Below, piece after piece: positions 22,440 through 33,890 of a stretch of DNA of 64,000 nt. Source of the stretch: Casuarina equisetifolia (lineage: Eukaryota; Streptophyta; Magnoliopsida; Fagales; Casuarinaceae); assembly GCA_028551475.1 (NCBI GenBank), contig CM052362.1, forward strand, positions 17,156,021-17,220,020. The letters are read 5' to 3'. A program made the position numbers and the translations under genes. The notes beneath the pieces were generated by a model. The model saw only the letters and a program-made list of their open reading frames with translations, was not told the DNA's origin and searched no databases. The number at the start of each line of letters is the position of its first letter. The first letter of the stretch is position 1.

Positions 22440-24140
22440 ACTGTGATCAATCACTGCGTGTCTTGGGAGGTGGTGGGAAAAATGTCGGCGGTGGCAGATG
22501 AGTTCTTAGCCTGCCGTGGAGGGGAAGATGAAGTTGTACTCAAATGACCCGTCAAAGACAATTAGACTCTCCACTAGTTTTAATGTGGAAAAGGAGAAAG
22601 TTCACAACAGAAGGGACTACCTTTGGCTCCATTGTTATCCTTTGGACAAGTATGTGCCTCAGTGGCCTTCCAGCCTCCTGCCTTCATATTTTAGTAATAC
22701 AAACATACATCAGGAAGATGGTGTCAATAGTCGCCTTTTAACATAGAGATTGTGTCCATGACAAAGGACTATAATTTGTTCCAGTCACAATATATTTAAG
22801 GCCCATCCTAATAGGTTTTCCACTTCCTATTCCATCGTAATCTTGTTCATTAATGTTATCGCAGTGAGTATGTTTTACAACTACTGGTAAAATTAAAAAC
22901 TAGGAAGGAATTAGGCTATCACTCTTTAGAATAAACTGTCATATGACATCATAATTAAAAACTTGCTTAACATGCTTCGTCGTACAAGATTCCGAGGACG
23001 AAAACTGCATGATTGACCAACAGTTTTGTTTTTTATATGCCTCCCTCTTGTAGCTTTATTGTTTGTTTTAGGGCCAAATATAGCTCCTAAAAATATCAGG
23101 AGAATTTGATTTCAGTCAAATGGCCATTAGAGACCATTTTCTTGAGCAATACAAACATACATCCGAAAGAGGTGTCATAGTCAAGGTTTGCTGCATGCCT
23201 CTTAACATAGGCAGGCTTCTTGGAAGTTGCCGTTATTTTGCAATTTTTTTCTCAATTATTGTAGCACGGAAACGGTCATAAACGGGTTGTCGGTTGAGGC
23301 TTCTCTCAACAGCTTTCCCCACGTGCATTCGGTTGTCCAAATTACCTTTGGACGCAACTTGGCATGTTTCCATCTTTGGCACGCACGTACATCTACCGAA
23401 ACAACTAGAAAGATGGGTACTCATATGCTTCTGGAATCCATAGTTCTACTTTTCTCTGTCTCGTCTTTTGGATATTCACCTTAAAATATAGCACAGCAAT
23501 TTTCCTTTTTATTTCATGGAGAAAAATATATTCACTATTTTTTCCTAATCTTTTAAGCCCAGATTTCTGAAACCCCTTATTTTAACACGAAGAGTTAGTC
23601 CGACAGGAGTTACCTCATATGCGACGGATAAGGCTGAATCGTGTTTGGTCGCATCAGCAGCTATGTGCAGAATAGGGAGTCCGAAAATTCCAAGGATTAT
23701 TTGTCTTTCTTGGTTTACTGGATCAATTAAGTACTTGGTGGATATTTGCCAACTGATAAACGGTTGGTGCCGCCGCAAAGCTGACAGGCCACATGCAGTA
23801 CGTACGGTACGAGATTTCAGATTTTTAGGATAGGCCGCACGACCTCGTTGTCGTAATCGATAGGGAATCTAGTGGGGTGTGATTGCGATGGGAGGTGCAA
23901 TCCGCTAGGACATTGCGAGCAAAGGCTATTTAAGACTCTCTTACCACACGTGATTGTGGACTGGCGGTGGATTTGACTCGTTTTAAATATTTTTTAATCT
24001 TTATTTATTTAGTTATCGTTTACTTTTTATTACGGGAGTTGCGGACCCTTTTGGTCGTCTAAAATTAAATTTGCGCCGCAATAGAAACTGTCATTTTTAA
24101 AACAAGACTCAACGCCCAGTGACGCTTTTTTTCTTTTTTG
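22440..24140. other. Region without a recognised gene
   Basis: Only short frames without family similarity were seen. Two similar segments, at about 22697-22745 and 23148-23215, share aatacaaacatacatc, a gatggtgtc/gaggtgtc block and a taacatag end, suggesting a small old duplication. Confidence 0.4.
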
Positions 24141-24229
24141 GTGGGGGGGACAAGTTTGAATGGAAAAAACCAACCCATGCTAACTTTTTAATTAGTAAAG
24201 TTTGTGAAGAGGAGAAGCCCGTTGACGGC

Positions 24230-24760
24230 ATGGGCAATATGTTGAGCTACAACTGCGACAAGGCGAAGAACAGAGCATTGCGAACGATTCGGTACTTGAG
24301 AAATGAGAAGGAAGAGGAGAAGGAGAAAGAGGTGATCGATCTGAAAACGGATGACGAAAAGGACGGTGGAAGCGGCGGTGTGTCCGAAGACTCGGGTATT
24401 GAGGAGGTTGAGGTTGTCAATGGGGTGGTAAGCAACGTGTAGGAATTGGATCCCAAGGTAATAGATGCGCGTCTCTTGCCCCTTGTCATCTTCTACGGTT
24501 TCCGACTTGACCAATGCGAATTTGAGAGTGGAAAATGCTTGCAGCCTTTGTCGCTGAATCACGAGGCGGATTTTTTTAGAGTCTCTGGTTAAAAGAAGTT
24601 GCTTGATAATGTGGAAAGGCGGACTTCTAAATTGAGAAGTCTGAGTTTTGAGATTGAGTTGAATTAGAAGCGTCGGTTTATGCTTCAGTTGTTGCGTCCA
24701 GCAAAGAAGGCGGTTGCATTATGTTAGGAAGCAGCATTGCTGGTTATTTTTCTACTTTCT
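24230..24760 (+). pseudogene. Disrupted N-terminal exon of an ESD4/ULP1-like SUMO protease
   Basis: From ATG 24230 the frame reads MGNMLSYNCDKAKNRALRTI and then an acidic block (VSEDSGIEEVEVV), which resembles the region upstream of the protease domain in plant ESD4-type proteins. It stops at 24440-24442. Family-like sequence resumes in other frames: DLTNANLRVENA (about 24504-24540) and then, in a third frame, LSLNHEADFF, KKLLDNVERRTSKLRSL and FEIEL, which contains two more stops. At least two frame changes and three stops separate it from the intact catalytic exons that follow. Either the locus is a pseudogene or its transcript uses another 5' end. Confidence 0.7.
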
Positions 24761-24878
24761 GGTTTAGTCCTTTGGGGTAGCTCAGCTGTGTGAACTTGAA
24801 TGTACTTCCAAATGCTGATAAAATGTTACGTAACGGGTTGTATCATTTTAGTATGGTTTTATTTTTGTCTATTTTCAG

Positions 24879-27027
24879 ACTGCCCCTCGAGAACCTTTCG
24901 CCCCTCTTACCAAGAAGGAAGTGGCTGAGGTAAAACGTTCGTTGGAGTCCAACAGGTATGGTTTTTAAAGACGTGGGTTTCGTATTTGAAATGATTTCTT
25001 TTGTGTAAAATATTTGGTGTGTTCTTCTACAGGCGGCGGGTCTTAGTCACTCATCAAAACTCAAACATTGAGATCACAGGAGAAATTTTGCAGTGCCTTA
25101 GACCAGGAGTATGGTTGAATGATGAGGTAATAATTGGTATTTCATTGATATAAATTTGTTAACAGCAATGAAGAAGAGTTTGTTATTTAAGTGTAGATAG
25201 GCACTAACTGGCTGTGCTGAGCTGGTGATGTTAGTTTCTTGATACATATGCTCGTTCTTTTTTTTGCAGGTCATAAATCTGTACCTTGAGTTGCTTAAAG
25301 AGAGGGAAAATAGAGAGCCACAGAAATTTTTGAAGTGCCATTTTTTCAACATATTTTTCTATAAGAAGGTTGGTTTCTTGTATTCCTCCTTATTTCTTCA
25401 ATTTTGGTCTTAGCACTTTTTACACAAATAACTCCATTCATTCACTCACCCGTAATGTTGCAGTTATTTTTCTGAAGAATTATTGGAGGTACTCTTCCAC
25501 AGTTGTTCTTAATGCATAATGACTTACGACCTAGTTGTAATATAAGTTATTTTTTACGTTTTTCTTGGGTTTTATTTCCTTTTAGGTGAGCATTGGAAAA
25601 TGAAATTCCAATTACCTGATTTATAGGGCTTATTTGTCTCTTTCTGAAATACTATCATAGCATCATAATATATCATTTCATTTCTTAAGATGGACCATAT
25701 GTGCTGTCAAAGAAGATCTCTCTCTCTCTCTGTCCTCCCCCCCCCCCCCCCTCCTTTTCTGTTCTTACTGTTTCTGTTTTTTTTTTCTTTCTTTTTTATA
25801 CCTTTCTTAACCTCACTGTTCATGCCAGTTAATAAGCGGAAGGAGTAGCTATGACTATAAATCTGTTAAAAGATGGACTAGTCAAAGGAAATTGGGATAT
25901 GGCCTCATTGATTGTGACAAAGTAAATTCACCGTCCAATGTCCTTTTTTTTTCTCCATTTATATGTATTAGCCTGCCTGGAACTTCATATTGAATTTTTT
26001 TTTATGGTACCCAGATATTTGTCCCCATCCACAAAGAGATACATTGGTGCCTGGCAATAATTAATAAGAAAGAGGAGAAGTTTCAATATCTTGATTCACT
26101 CGGAGGGATGGACACCAACGTGCTGAAAGTATTGGTAGGCTTTTTGGTCCTTTTTTTTGCTCTGCATTTTAATATGCTGATGTCATGTTAATAGGTCGAA
26201 AGGATCACATACATTTCAGCATCAGGAAATGATCGTCCACCATATTCCTTTCCTTTTTCTTCCTCCCTTTTGGCCATTAAGATGGCTATATTGAGATTGT
26301 TTTCCAGCTAATCCACTGTCCAGGCAAGCAACCAACTAAGCTAAGAGTTGTGCAGGCATCAAACATATATAACACTACAATAGTGCTTCTTTTGACCAAT
26401 ACCTGCCATCAGGGATTTTGTGCCTTCATGTCACCAACTATGTGCCACTTATATATCCCGTCATGACATCATCACCTCATAGCTGTCACTAGCCCCATGA
26501 TGGCCACTTTTGCCAGCAACCTCACCTTCAATATTGCCAACACCTTCACAACAAAGGTTTTCATCACAACCACCATGGAACTCCGGCAATTTATGGTGAC
26601 TATCTGTGCACATCCGAACCGTGAAATTTCAAAATTATGGGATGTTCAATTTTTCATTAGGAATTCTAATAACTAATAAATTGTTTCTCAATTTACTGGT
26701 CAAGACTTTTTATTTTCATTCTTTCCCTTCTCTGTAAGCATATTAGAGAATTATTGGCTCCCATTTCAACATTTCTGATGTGCTAGCAAGTATGACTGGC
26801 TAAATCATAGATTAGATGCTACTGATGGTGACACAGTCAACATTTTGTTTTTATTAGTAATGTCAACAATGATGTTTTTGTTTGTGAATAGAAATTCATG
26901 TACTTATTGATAAGCAGATTTTGCATTGGCACTGTTTTAGAAGGGAATTTGGTTGTCACTAGAGCAGGGTTAGATTTTCCTTTCTTATTTCAGTTTTCCC
27001 GCCCTCCGGGCAGGGGGCCGTTGTTGT

Positions 27028-27059
<32 letters not shown>

Positions 27060-27932
27060 GGGTGGTGTGGTGTGGTTGGTAGGAATAAAGAGATCCAAAA
27101 CGCAAAAGATTTCCAATCTGAGCCTTCAAATTTACAGGCATGCTCTAACTGGTAAAGGCAGCTTGTTTTGTCATGAGTATGGCCTCTTGCGTAATCAGAT
27201 TTATAAACTCTTAAGAATTTTCACCGTAAACAAACGTCAGGATGTGTACCTTCTCAGCCACTACCTGTCTATTGAAGTAGTTGCGTCTTGCATGTCATGG
27301 TTGTACGTCTTTAAAATTATCCAAAGGAAAACAAGTTGTTTGTTCTACTCATTGAAGTTTGCAGCTGATGTCTTAAGTACCGATTCTCCAGGCTAGATAT
27401 TTTGTAGATGAGGTGAAAGACAAGAATGGAAGGGACATCAATGTAAGTTCCTGGAAACAAGAATTTGTTGAAGATCTCCCTGAACAAGAGAATGGGTTTG
27501 TATCCCTATAATCTTTCTATTTATGCATGTTCCTTTGAAAGTCACCGACTTGAAAGTTTTATGAACTTACTACACTAAGAAAAGAGAGTAATGCCCATTG
27601 CAATATTTCTGTATGAATATTTTCAAAAACAGGTTCGATTGTGGCATGTTTATGATCAAGTATGCTGACTTTTACAGCAGAGGTCTTGGCCTCTGTTTCA
27701 ACCAGGTAAGGCTGATTGAGAAAATTCTTCTCGTGCATAAAATTTATAATTGTATAATTGATTGTCTGTTTCCCGTGATATATTGATTAATGATTTGTTA
27801 GTACTTAACCGCATAGTTGGTTATCAATTATTGATTACAGCTGAATCTTTGTTTTTCTTTCCCACGTAGGAGCACATGCCATACTTCCGGCAGAGGACTG
27901 CGGAGGAGATTCTTAGATTGAGAGCCAACTAG
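24879..27932 (+). CDS. ULP1/ESD4-type SUMO protease, catalytic exons (peptidase C48)
   Basis: Eight exons splice in frame with GT-AG borders: 24879-24955, 25033-25126, 25270-25368, 25829-25921, 26015-26134, 27392-27495, 27633-27705 and 27870-27932 (stop). They give 240 residues covering the C48 domain. Visible features are LRPGVWLNDEVINLYLELLK at the domain start; catalytic His in KEIHWCLA; Asp in YLDSLGG; oxyanion Gln in LPEQ; and Cys in GFDCGMF. Enzymes of this family process SUMO precursors and release SUMO from targets in the nucleus; ESD4 in Arabidopsis affects flowering time. The domain is intact, but the N-terminal part upstream (24230-24760) is broken, so production of a working protein is uncertain. 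Intron 5 (26135-27391) carries a 31-G run. Confidence 0.85.
25716..25751 (+). repeat. TC microsatellite and C run in intron
   Basis: A (TC)n stretch is followed by 15 C at 25737-25751, inside the third intron of the SUMO protease locus. Confidence 0.9.
27028..27058 (+). repeat. Run of 31 G
   Basis: An uninterrupted G tract in intron 5 of the SUMO protease locus. The true length may vary because such runs are hard to sequence. Confidence 0.9.
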
Positions 27933-28079
27933 CTGAATGTTTTGACCTTCACAGCCAGCAGAGATTGTTTAGGCATCCGACCAGCGTCAGGCAGTTTATC
28001 TATAGGCAAATTAGAATAAGTGAAGGTCGGATATCTAGTAGAAGATTGAGTTTTAAACTGTTGTGTGTTTGAAATATAT

Positions 28080-29739
28080 GTAAACCTGCTCTTGATAAGC
28101 AATTACTCTATTTCCGTAATCTATGTGCTCTAAACTCATGCAGAATTTGTTATCACTATATAAGGTTTGGATTTCCTTAATTGAATCCTTCTCTTGTCCT
28201 AGTCATCAGCCTGGGGAGAAGAAAGAGATTCTCTTTTCTTTTCCAGGAAGATCAGCCACTTCCTAGACCAACTACACGCTCCCTGTCCTTGGTTAGTAAC
28301 ATTGAAACCGCCATCCTTCTAATTTGGAAGCATTCTGTAGAACCCATTTGAGATTAGCAATTAGCTAACAACAGTTTTCCATCAGAGATGAGTATGAGAT
28401 TGGTAGCCTTTCCAAGAAAAGATGCCTCCATATGCCAGTGAGCAGACTTGGGAATGCCGTCATTAGTGGTGTACAAATCTGAAGTGGTATCATACAAAAG
28501 TGAGGCATCGTTGATTGGTTAATTTGCAAACAATAAGATAAATGTTGATAATTTTCTCTTTCTAAGTTGCAATCGCTAGGGTGTCTATAATTTTCATATG
28601 CAACATCCTAGTTTTTTGAGTCTCTTTTGTTCCATTGCCTTCCCTTTTTACGCTCCCTCTCTACCATGTTGTGTGCTCAGTTATCAACGTCATTCTTTGC
28701 CACTTGTGTCTTCTTGGATTTGAATCTACATTTGTAATTCTGTTGAAATGGCATGTTAAAATGGGGCCAATAAATTAAACATTATTGATAAATATATTAA
28801 AATTTCTGTTTATGTGATAATAACATTAATTGGGTTGAGTTTTAGAGTTTCTACCATATGCCTCCCATTCTCCCATAGTCATGAAGCAGGGCACGCCCCA
28901 TATGCCCTACTTCTTCGCTTGCTGCCTGTAACTGTCTATGGGCTACATAGTCGAAAAAAAACCATTCCCCTTCCAGGGTGTTTTTATTTTACACTTGCGC
29001 TTCAACGTGTCCCTTCAAGCTCAAAGATAGGCTGAATTGAACTTGGGCCATAAAGCTGGAAACGAGTGTAAAATTATAGGCTTAGTGAAGACATCCAAAA
29101 TTTGTCCTATCTTAAAATTTGATCTGTCTAGCTGAAACTTGATCCCTTTCACGTGCAGTTGCTTTGGAGTTTTTCCATTCCATTCTGTCTGGGGCTTACC
29201 TTCTAGGCTGTTGGTATATCTGTGGTTCCTTCCTACTTCAACATCACCGAATCTGTACAATTAATCATCTTGAAACCTATATATATGTTCTTTCCAAATG
29301 AAAATGAAAAGGAAGTAGGGGACATATTCTTTGCCAGATCGATGCTGCTATGAGTTATCATACACTGTTTGATAATTAATTAAGCAAGATTGCGAGACAG
29401 TAAAGATCGAAGCCTTAATTGATGTGTCGAAAGGAAAGTTCTCACCACAGATTTAAGGACAAATGGAACGACATTGACGGGCTTAATCTTTCCGGGGAAG
29501 CATGCGTTTAGACTATAAAGCAGTTGTTTGGTTCAGATTTGTGGGTTTCATGATTTGGAAATTCATTACCCTATTTAAAATCATAGAAGTGGTGAGCTCC
29601 AACATTGTTGAATTTGCTCATATTTGCTCCTTCGAGGGTTCAGGATTTTGTGAATGGATGAATACTTTAAGAATTGAGGCCCTAATCTCGTTTTCTATGA
29701 TTTCTCAGCAAGCAAACACTGCTAGTCTGTTTGTGTCAT
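28080..29739. other. Downstream region without a recognised gene
   Basis: A minus-strand frame at about 28300-28500 reads like a degraded coding piece (KSAHWHMEASFLGKATNL) but I cannot name a family. The rest has only short frames. Confidence 0.3.
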
Positions 29740-30140
29740 AATCCTTACAGAGGTAAAATAAGATTCTAGAAAGATAGTGATTAGATAAAGATTCTAGAGG
29801 GATGAAGATAAGATAGAGATTAAATAAATATTTTAGATGGATGAAAATAAAAGAGGAGGTGTGGAGGCTTTATATAAAGGGGCTAGGAGCTAGGATAAAG
29901 GTATCAAACAATAAGAGTATTCAAGTGTCTTTAGTAGTTAAGAGTTGAGTAGCAGCCAACCCTTAAGGAGGCTTCGTAGTGCAATTAGTTTAGCTTCTAA
30001 CTGTCTTCTGGAATTGTCTAATGTCTCTGAAATTACTTTGAGATGTAGTTCTTCCACATCCTTCCATTGTTTTCGATTGAGAACTATCTAGTTCATTGTA
30101 GTTTCTTATGAATTTTTAGAAACAATTAATATGGTTTTCA
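29740..30140 (+). repeat. Possible solo LTR upstream of the dead RPS21 copy
   Basis: The stretch has repeated 'gattctagaaagata' type phrases (29761-29850), then a TATA-like box (tttatataaagg, about 29869-29880), then a leader-like part. This is the order seen in plant LTRs. No partner LTR, primer-binding site or target duplication could be confirmed. It ends about 90 bases before the start codon of the RPS21 pseudogene, whose upstream region does not resemble that of the two intact copies. Confidence 0.35.
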
Positions 30141-30228
30141 CTCAAGTGAACTGTGCTGGAAGTTGAAAATTTTTTATTTGTTGGTTCAGCTATTGAGTGT
30201 TTGGTGAAGCAGTTGATCCCAAGCCAAG

Positions 30229-32059
30229 ATGTAGAACGAAGAGGGGGTTATCACCGAGCTTTACCTTACCAGAAAATGGTATCGGTGTTCTTGCCATTTT
30301 TGTCGCACTTTTCTTGTTTTGTGCTTTCTGAATTTGTTTTCTGGGCCCTGAATCAGTAATGGTGTCGTGAATGCAGTTCGGCCACGAACAGGCTTATCAC
30401 ATCGAAGGACCATGCCTCCGTTCAGATTTACGTTGGGCATTTGGATGAGAATGGCGTGTACAATGGCCATTTCTCCACCTTTGCTCTCTGTGGATTCGTT
30501 CGTGCTCAGGTTTTTGTGGTCTCCTCATTTTGGTTTTGTACTTTTATGATGCGGTTTGCTTGTATAGCTTGAGTTGTAGAGAACATATGAATGCACCATA
30601 ATTAATGCTTTATTTTTTCAATGTGAAATGCTTGCTTTTGGGTGCAAAATAAGTTTTAACTTTGACATTTTTTCCTGTATGGTTCGTACGAGGTTTCCAT
30701 GGAATATAGTTGTTGACTGTCCAGAAGCCTGAGGTCCTTAATTACTGTTAAAAGATCATATGAAGAAGAAGTGAGAGATTATTTGAAGGAGAAACTGTGA
30801 AACTCCTCTCATTCATGTGAATCGGTTCCAATAGAATGAATGAATAAAAAGGTAAGTTTATCTACTTAAGCTGAAATGGTACAATCTCACTACTGTTCAT
30901 ATGAGCTTCTATTACTGTTCACATATATTTTCAACAATTACGTTGAAGAACCTGGGAACATGGAACCAATTCCTTCCTTTTGTTTAATTAACTAGGGATT
31001 TTTGAAATTACCATGAGATTAATACATTGCTCCAATAGCACTACTTCATGTGTTTGAATTGTCTGAGTATTTTATGTTGCAGCAGGGCCTATGGCCCTAC
31101 AATTATGGTTTCACTAAACTTTTGTTGTTCTTATTTTAGTTAAATGTAAATCTTGTTTGTTGGAGATTATGTCTATGTTAATGTGTTCATTCCCTTCAGC
31201 CGTGTTTGGTTTTCTTCCTATTATAGATTTTCTTCATTTTAATTCTGCCCTACGAAGGAAAACATTGGACTGGTGAAACCAAGATTCAGAAAGTTCAGCT
31301 CAATAGAGTTGGAACTAAGTGGGTAGCCAAAAAGATGTGCATCTGTAATGCTCTAGTGAGACCATTTACTCTGTAGTAGTTTGTGTAAATGGATTTGGAT
31401 ACGTTAGTAATGATTTTACCTGATATGCCTCCTCTTTTTTCGTTTCTTTTCTTTTCTTTTGTCTCCAACTATTAGATAAGGTTAGTTTATTGGATTAATC
31501 GGGTTTTGGGGTTTGTGAATGGTTAGATGGATGGTTATTCAAGTTTTGAATTCCTTAGTTGTTGTGAACTCATACACTTTGTGTCAATCCTAGCTATGAA
31601 GCTAAGCTTTTCGTAAAGGTCTGTTTGTTGGACCTCTTTAGTGCTCCTTCCCCTTGACTGCTGTTAATGGTGCTTAGTGTTCTGAGTCTTTTAGTATACT
31701 CTTCACCTGTTGATTGATTGTGGAAGTCTGCACATTTATTGGTTTTTTTTCTTTTAATTTTCAATTAAACTCCCAGTTGCGTGGCGCCCAGTGCTGTAAT
31801 AGACATTTCATTGGTTTTGTATTTGGATTTTTTCGTGTTAATTTAGCCCAATGATTTAGTATCTTGATTAGCTTTTGCAGGAGCACATCTTTTACGGAAT
31901 GCTTTTTGATGCAACAATTTATACATATGTTTGTTGAGAGTTTGGAGAGTTTGGAGTTTTGACCGCCTTTTAAATATCTCAATTTTTTTTTTTTCCTCCA
32001 GGGAGATGCTGAAAATGCTGGATCGTCTCCGTCAGAAGAAGCAAGTTGATAAACACTAG
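30229..32059 (+). pseudogene. RPS21 copy A: 40S ribosomal protein eS21 pseudogene
   Basis: Three exon equivalents keep the splice borders of the intact copies: 30229-30278, 30377-30509 and 32002-32059. The second codon is TAG (30232-30234) where the intact copies have CAG, and eS21 has no later Met to restart from. The last exon has a 2-base deletion near 32015-32020 and a changed end. Exon 1 also carries I13L and P14T equivalents. By contrast exon 2 differs from copy B by 12 silent changes and only one amino acid change (N35Y), so this copy was under selection for a long time before it died. Its 5' flank lacks the telo-box promoter of copies B and C and may be an LTR. Confidence 0.9.
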
Positions 32060-32187
32060 AAATTAAACTGACCATAACTTTCTTTTACAGTTTTGATTTA
32101 TTTTTCAAGTTTTTAATTTAGACAATATGTTTTGGATTTATTTTATGGTTTACAAATTGTATTTGCTATAAACTTTATGATAAACAT

Positions 32188-32191
<4 letters not shown>

Positions 32192-32245
<54 letters not shown>

Positions 32246-32262
32246 CCACACACCCACACATA
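32192..32262 (+). repeat. (TC)n-(CA)n microsatellite
   Basis: About 16 TC units are followed by CA units with a few CCA interruptions, then a short TA run. At the matching place in unit 2 (about 35954-35978) only a short TG/TA run is present. Confidence 0.9.
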
Positions 32263-33369
32263 TATATTTGTCTTCATTTAGTTTATTTTTTTATAAAAAT
32301 TTATATGATTGATATACTACAAATCAAAATCATTTTTTTTATATTCCATATATATTAAATGTAATGTGAGTTACGACATCTTTGTCAACTAACCTTTTCT
32401 ACCACGGTGGCTTGATGGGGCAGCTGTGGGTTCTATCATAAAAAAGGTTAACCCACTCTCCCTACTATATGAAAAAAGTTTAAAATATGACATTTTTCTC
32501 TACTTAAAACTTTATATCACTTCCAAAATATGGTCATAAGAGTAATTAGACCTTTTATATTGTTGAGATTTACCACTATTTTTTAATATGGGTGAAAGCA
32601 TAGATCATGATATTTTCTCTTATTCAAATTTATATTGCCCCTAACACGAGTGGCCTCCCTTATTGAGCTCTTCTAGGCTTGGAATGTTGGGTCCAAGTTG
32701 TTGGCCAACAAATCAAGCCCCCTTGCTAACTTTTTTTAGGTTTGGGGCATTAGATATTACATTAAGTTGTGATTTAACTTCAATATATATAAGTATAGAT
32801 TCCAATTTAAAAGATTAATTTAATGAAAAAAAAAGTCAAATCCTTTTATATCATCAAGATTTTTCACTCTCATTTTTAACTTAAAGAAAAAGTTGAAACT
32901 ACAACATTAAAATTTCTTAATATCAAGTTCTTTATCCTCAAGTTTCATATTGATTACTTTCAAAAATTTTCTTTCCTTAACTAAAAAAGTTACAAGACAT
33001 TGAAAAATTAACATAGTAATTTTCTAAACTGATTTAAATCTTCAGAAATTTTTTTGTGATAATATGATATTGAAGATTAAGTAAACTTGTAAAGAAAAAA
33101 AACTTGAAGACCTCTTTTAATTCTTCTAGAAAAAGAAAAAGAAAATTATGAAGACATGTGAGATTCTAATCTTCGAATACAATTGTCTTGACTAAATTAA
33201 AATGAAATATTTTCGCCCATAAAGAAAAAAATTATTTTACCACAAATCGTCTTATCTAGGCAATCTTTTACTTTAAAAGGGTTCGTAATAAAATAATCAT
33301 GTTTCAGTTGACTTTTTCTTTTATCCTCTCAACGAGTGGTGGAACAAAACCCATCATTGTTTGTCAGAA

Positions 33370-33463
33370 AAGCCCATTACCTGCTTTACCAGACAAGCCC
33401 ATCCTTGTGACCCAGTAGGTCTTTAACCAGGAAGCTTTAGTTATAGAGCTTTAAAAACCCTAG
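33370..33463 (+). promoter_or_regulatory. RPS21-B promoter: two site II motifs and a telo-box
   Basis: Reverse-strand site II motifs (tgggct, read here as agccca) lie at 33371-33376 and 33396-33401. A telo-box (aaaccctag) lies at 33455-33463. This pairing is typical of plant ribosomal protein genes, where TCP factors and telo-box binding proteins drive expression in dividing cells. The telo-box is probably at or near the transcript start. Confidence 0.75.
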
Positions 33464-33890
33464 CAAAAGCACCACCGATCTCACTCGCCGTCTGCTTCGT
33501 GTTGTGCCCCCTTCTCTTCCCTGGTAATCTCTCAATCCCTCTGCTCTCTCGTTCTTTTATATCTATCTGTAATTTTTTTTTAGTCTGAGATTTCGTTCTT
33601 TAATGCACCGTAAACACGTTTGGTTGCCGGAGAAAACGGAAAGATTATCTTCTATATTCTTTCTCTTAAAGAAGATTGAAAAATTGTGGAACTTTTTTGA
33701 CAACCGGCTCAATGTATATTTGTTGCGTCTAGCGCCGATTTCTTTTTGTTTTCCGTTATTGTAGCTGGCCGCGAGATCGGCTTTTGCTGTAGTACCTTTT
33801 ATATCCCTAAGACACGAAACTTTGTCAGAAATATTAATATTTGGTCTTTTTTCGGTGCAGATTCTTAAGTGTTTGAATAAACAATCCAAG

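Noticed and set aside
26898..27396. ORFs with a poly-Gly or poly-Pro run around the G tract
   Set aside because: They are translations of a homopolymer inside an intron of the SUMO protease locus.
28300..28500. Minus-strand coding-like fragment (KSAHWHMEASFLGKATNL)
   Set aside because: It reads well for about 45 codons but I cannot place it in a family and it ends in stops. It is only noted in the region entry.
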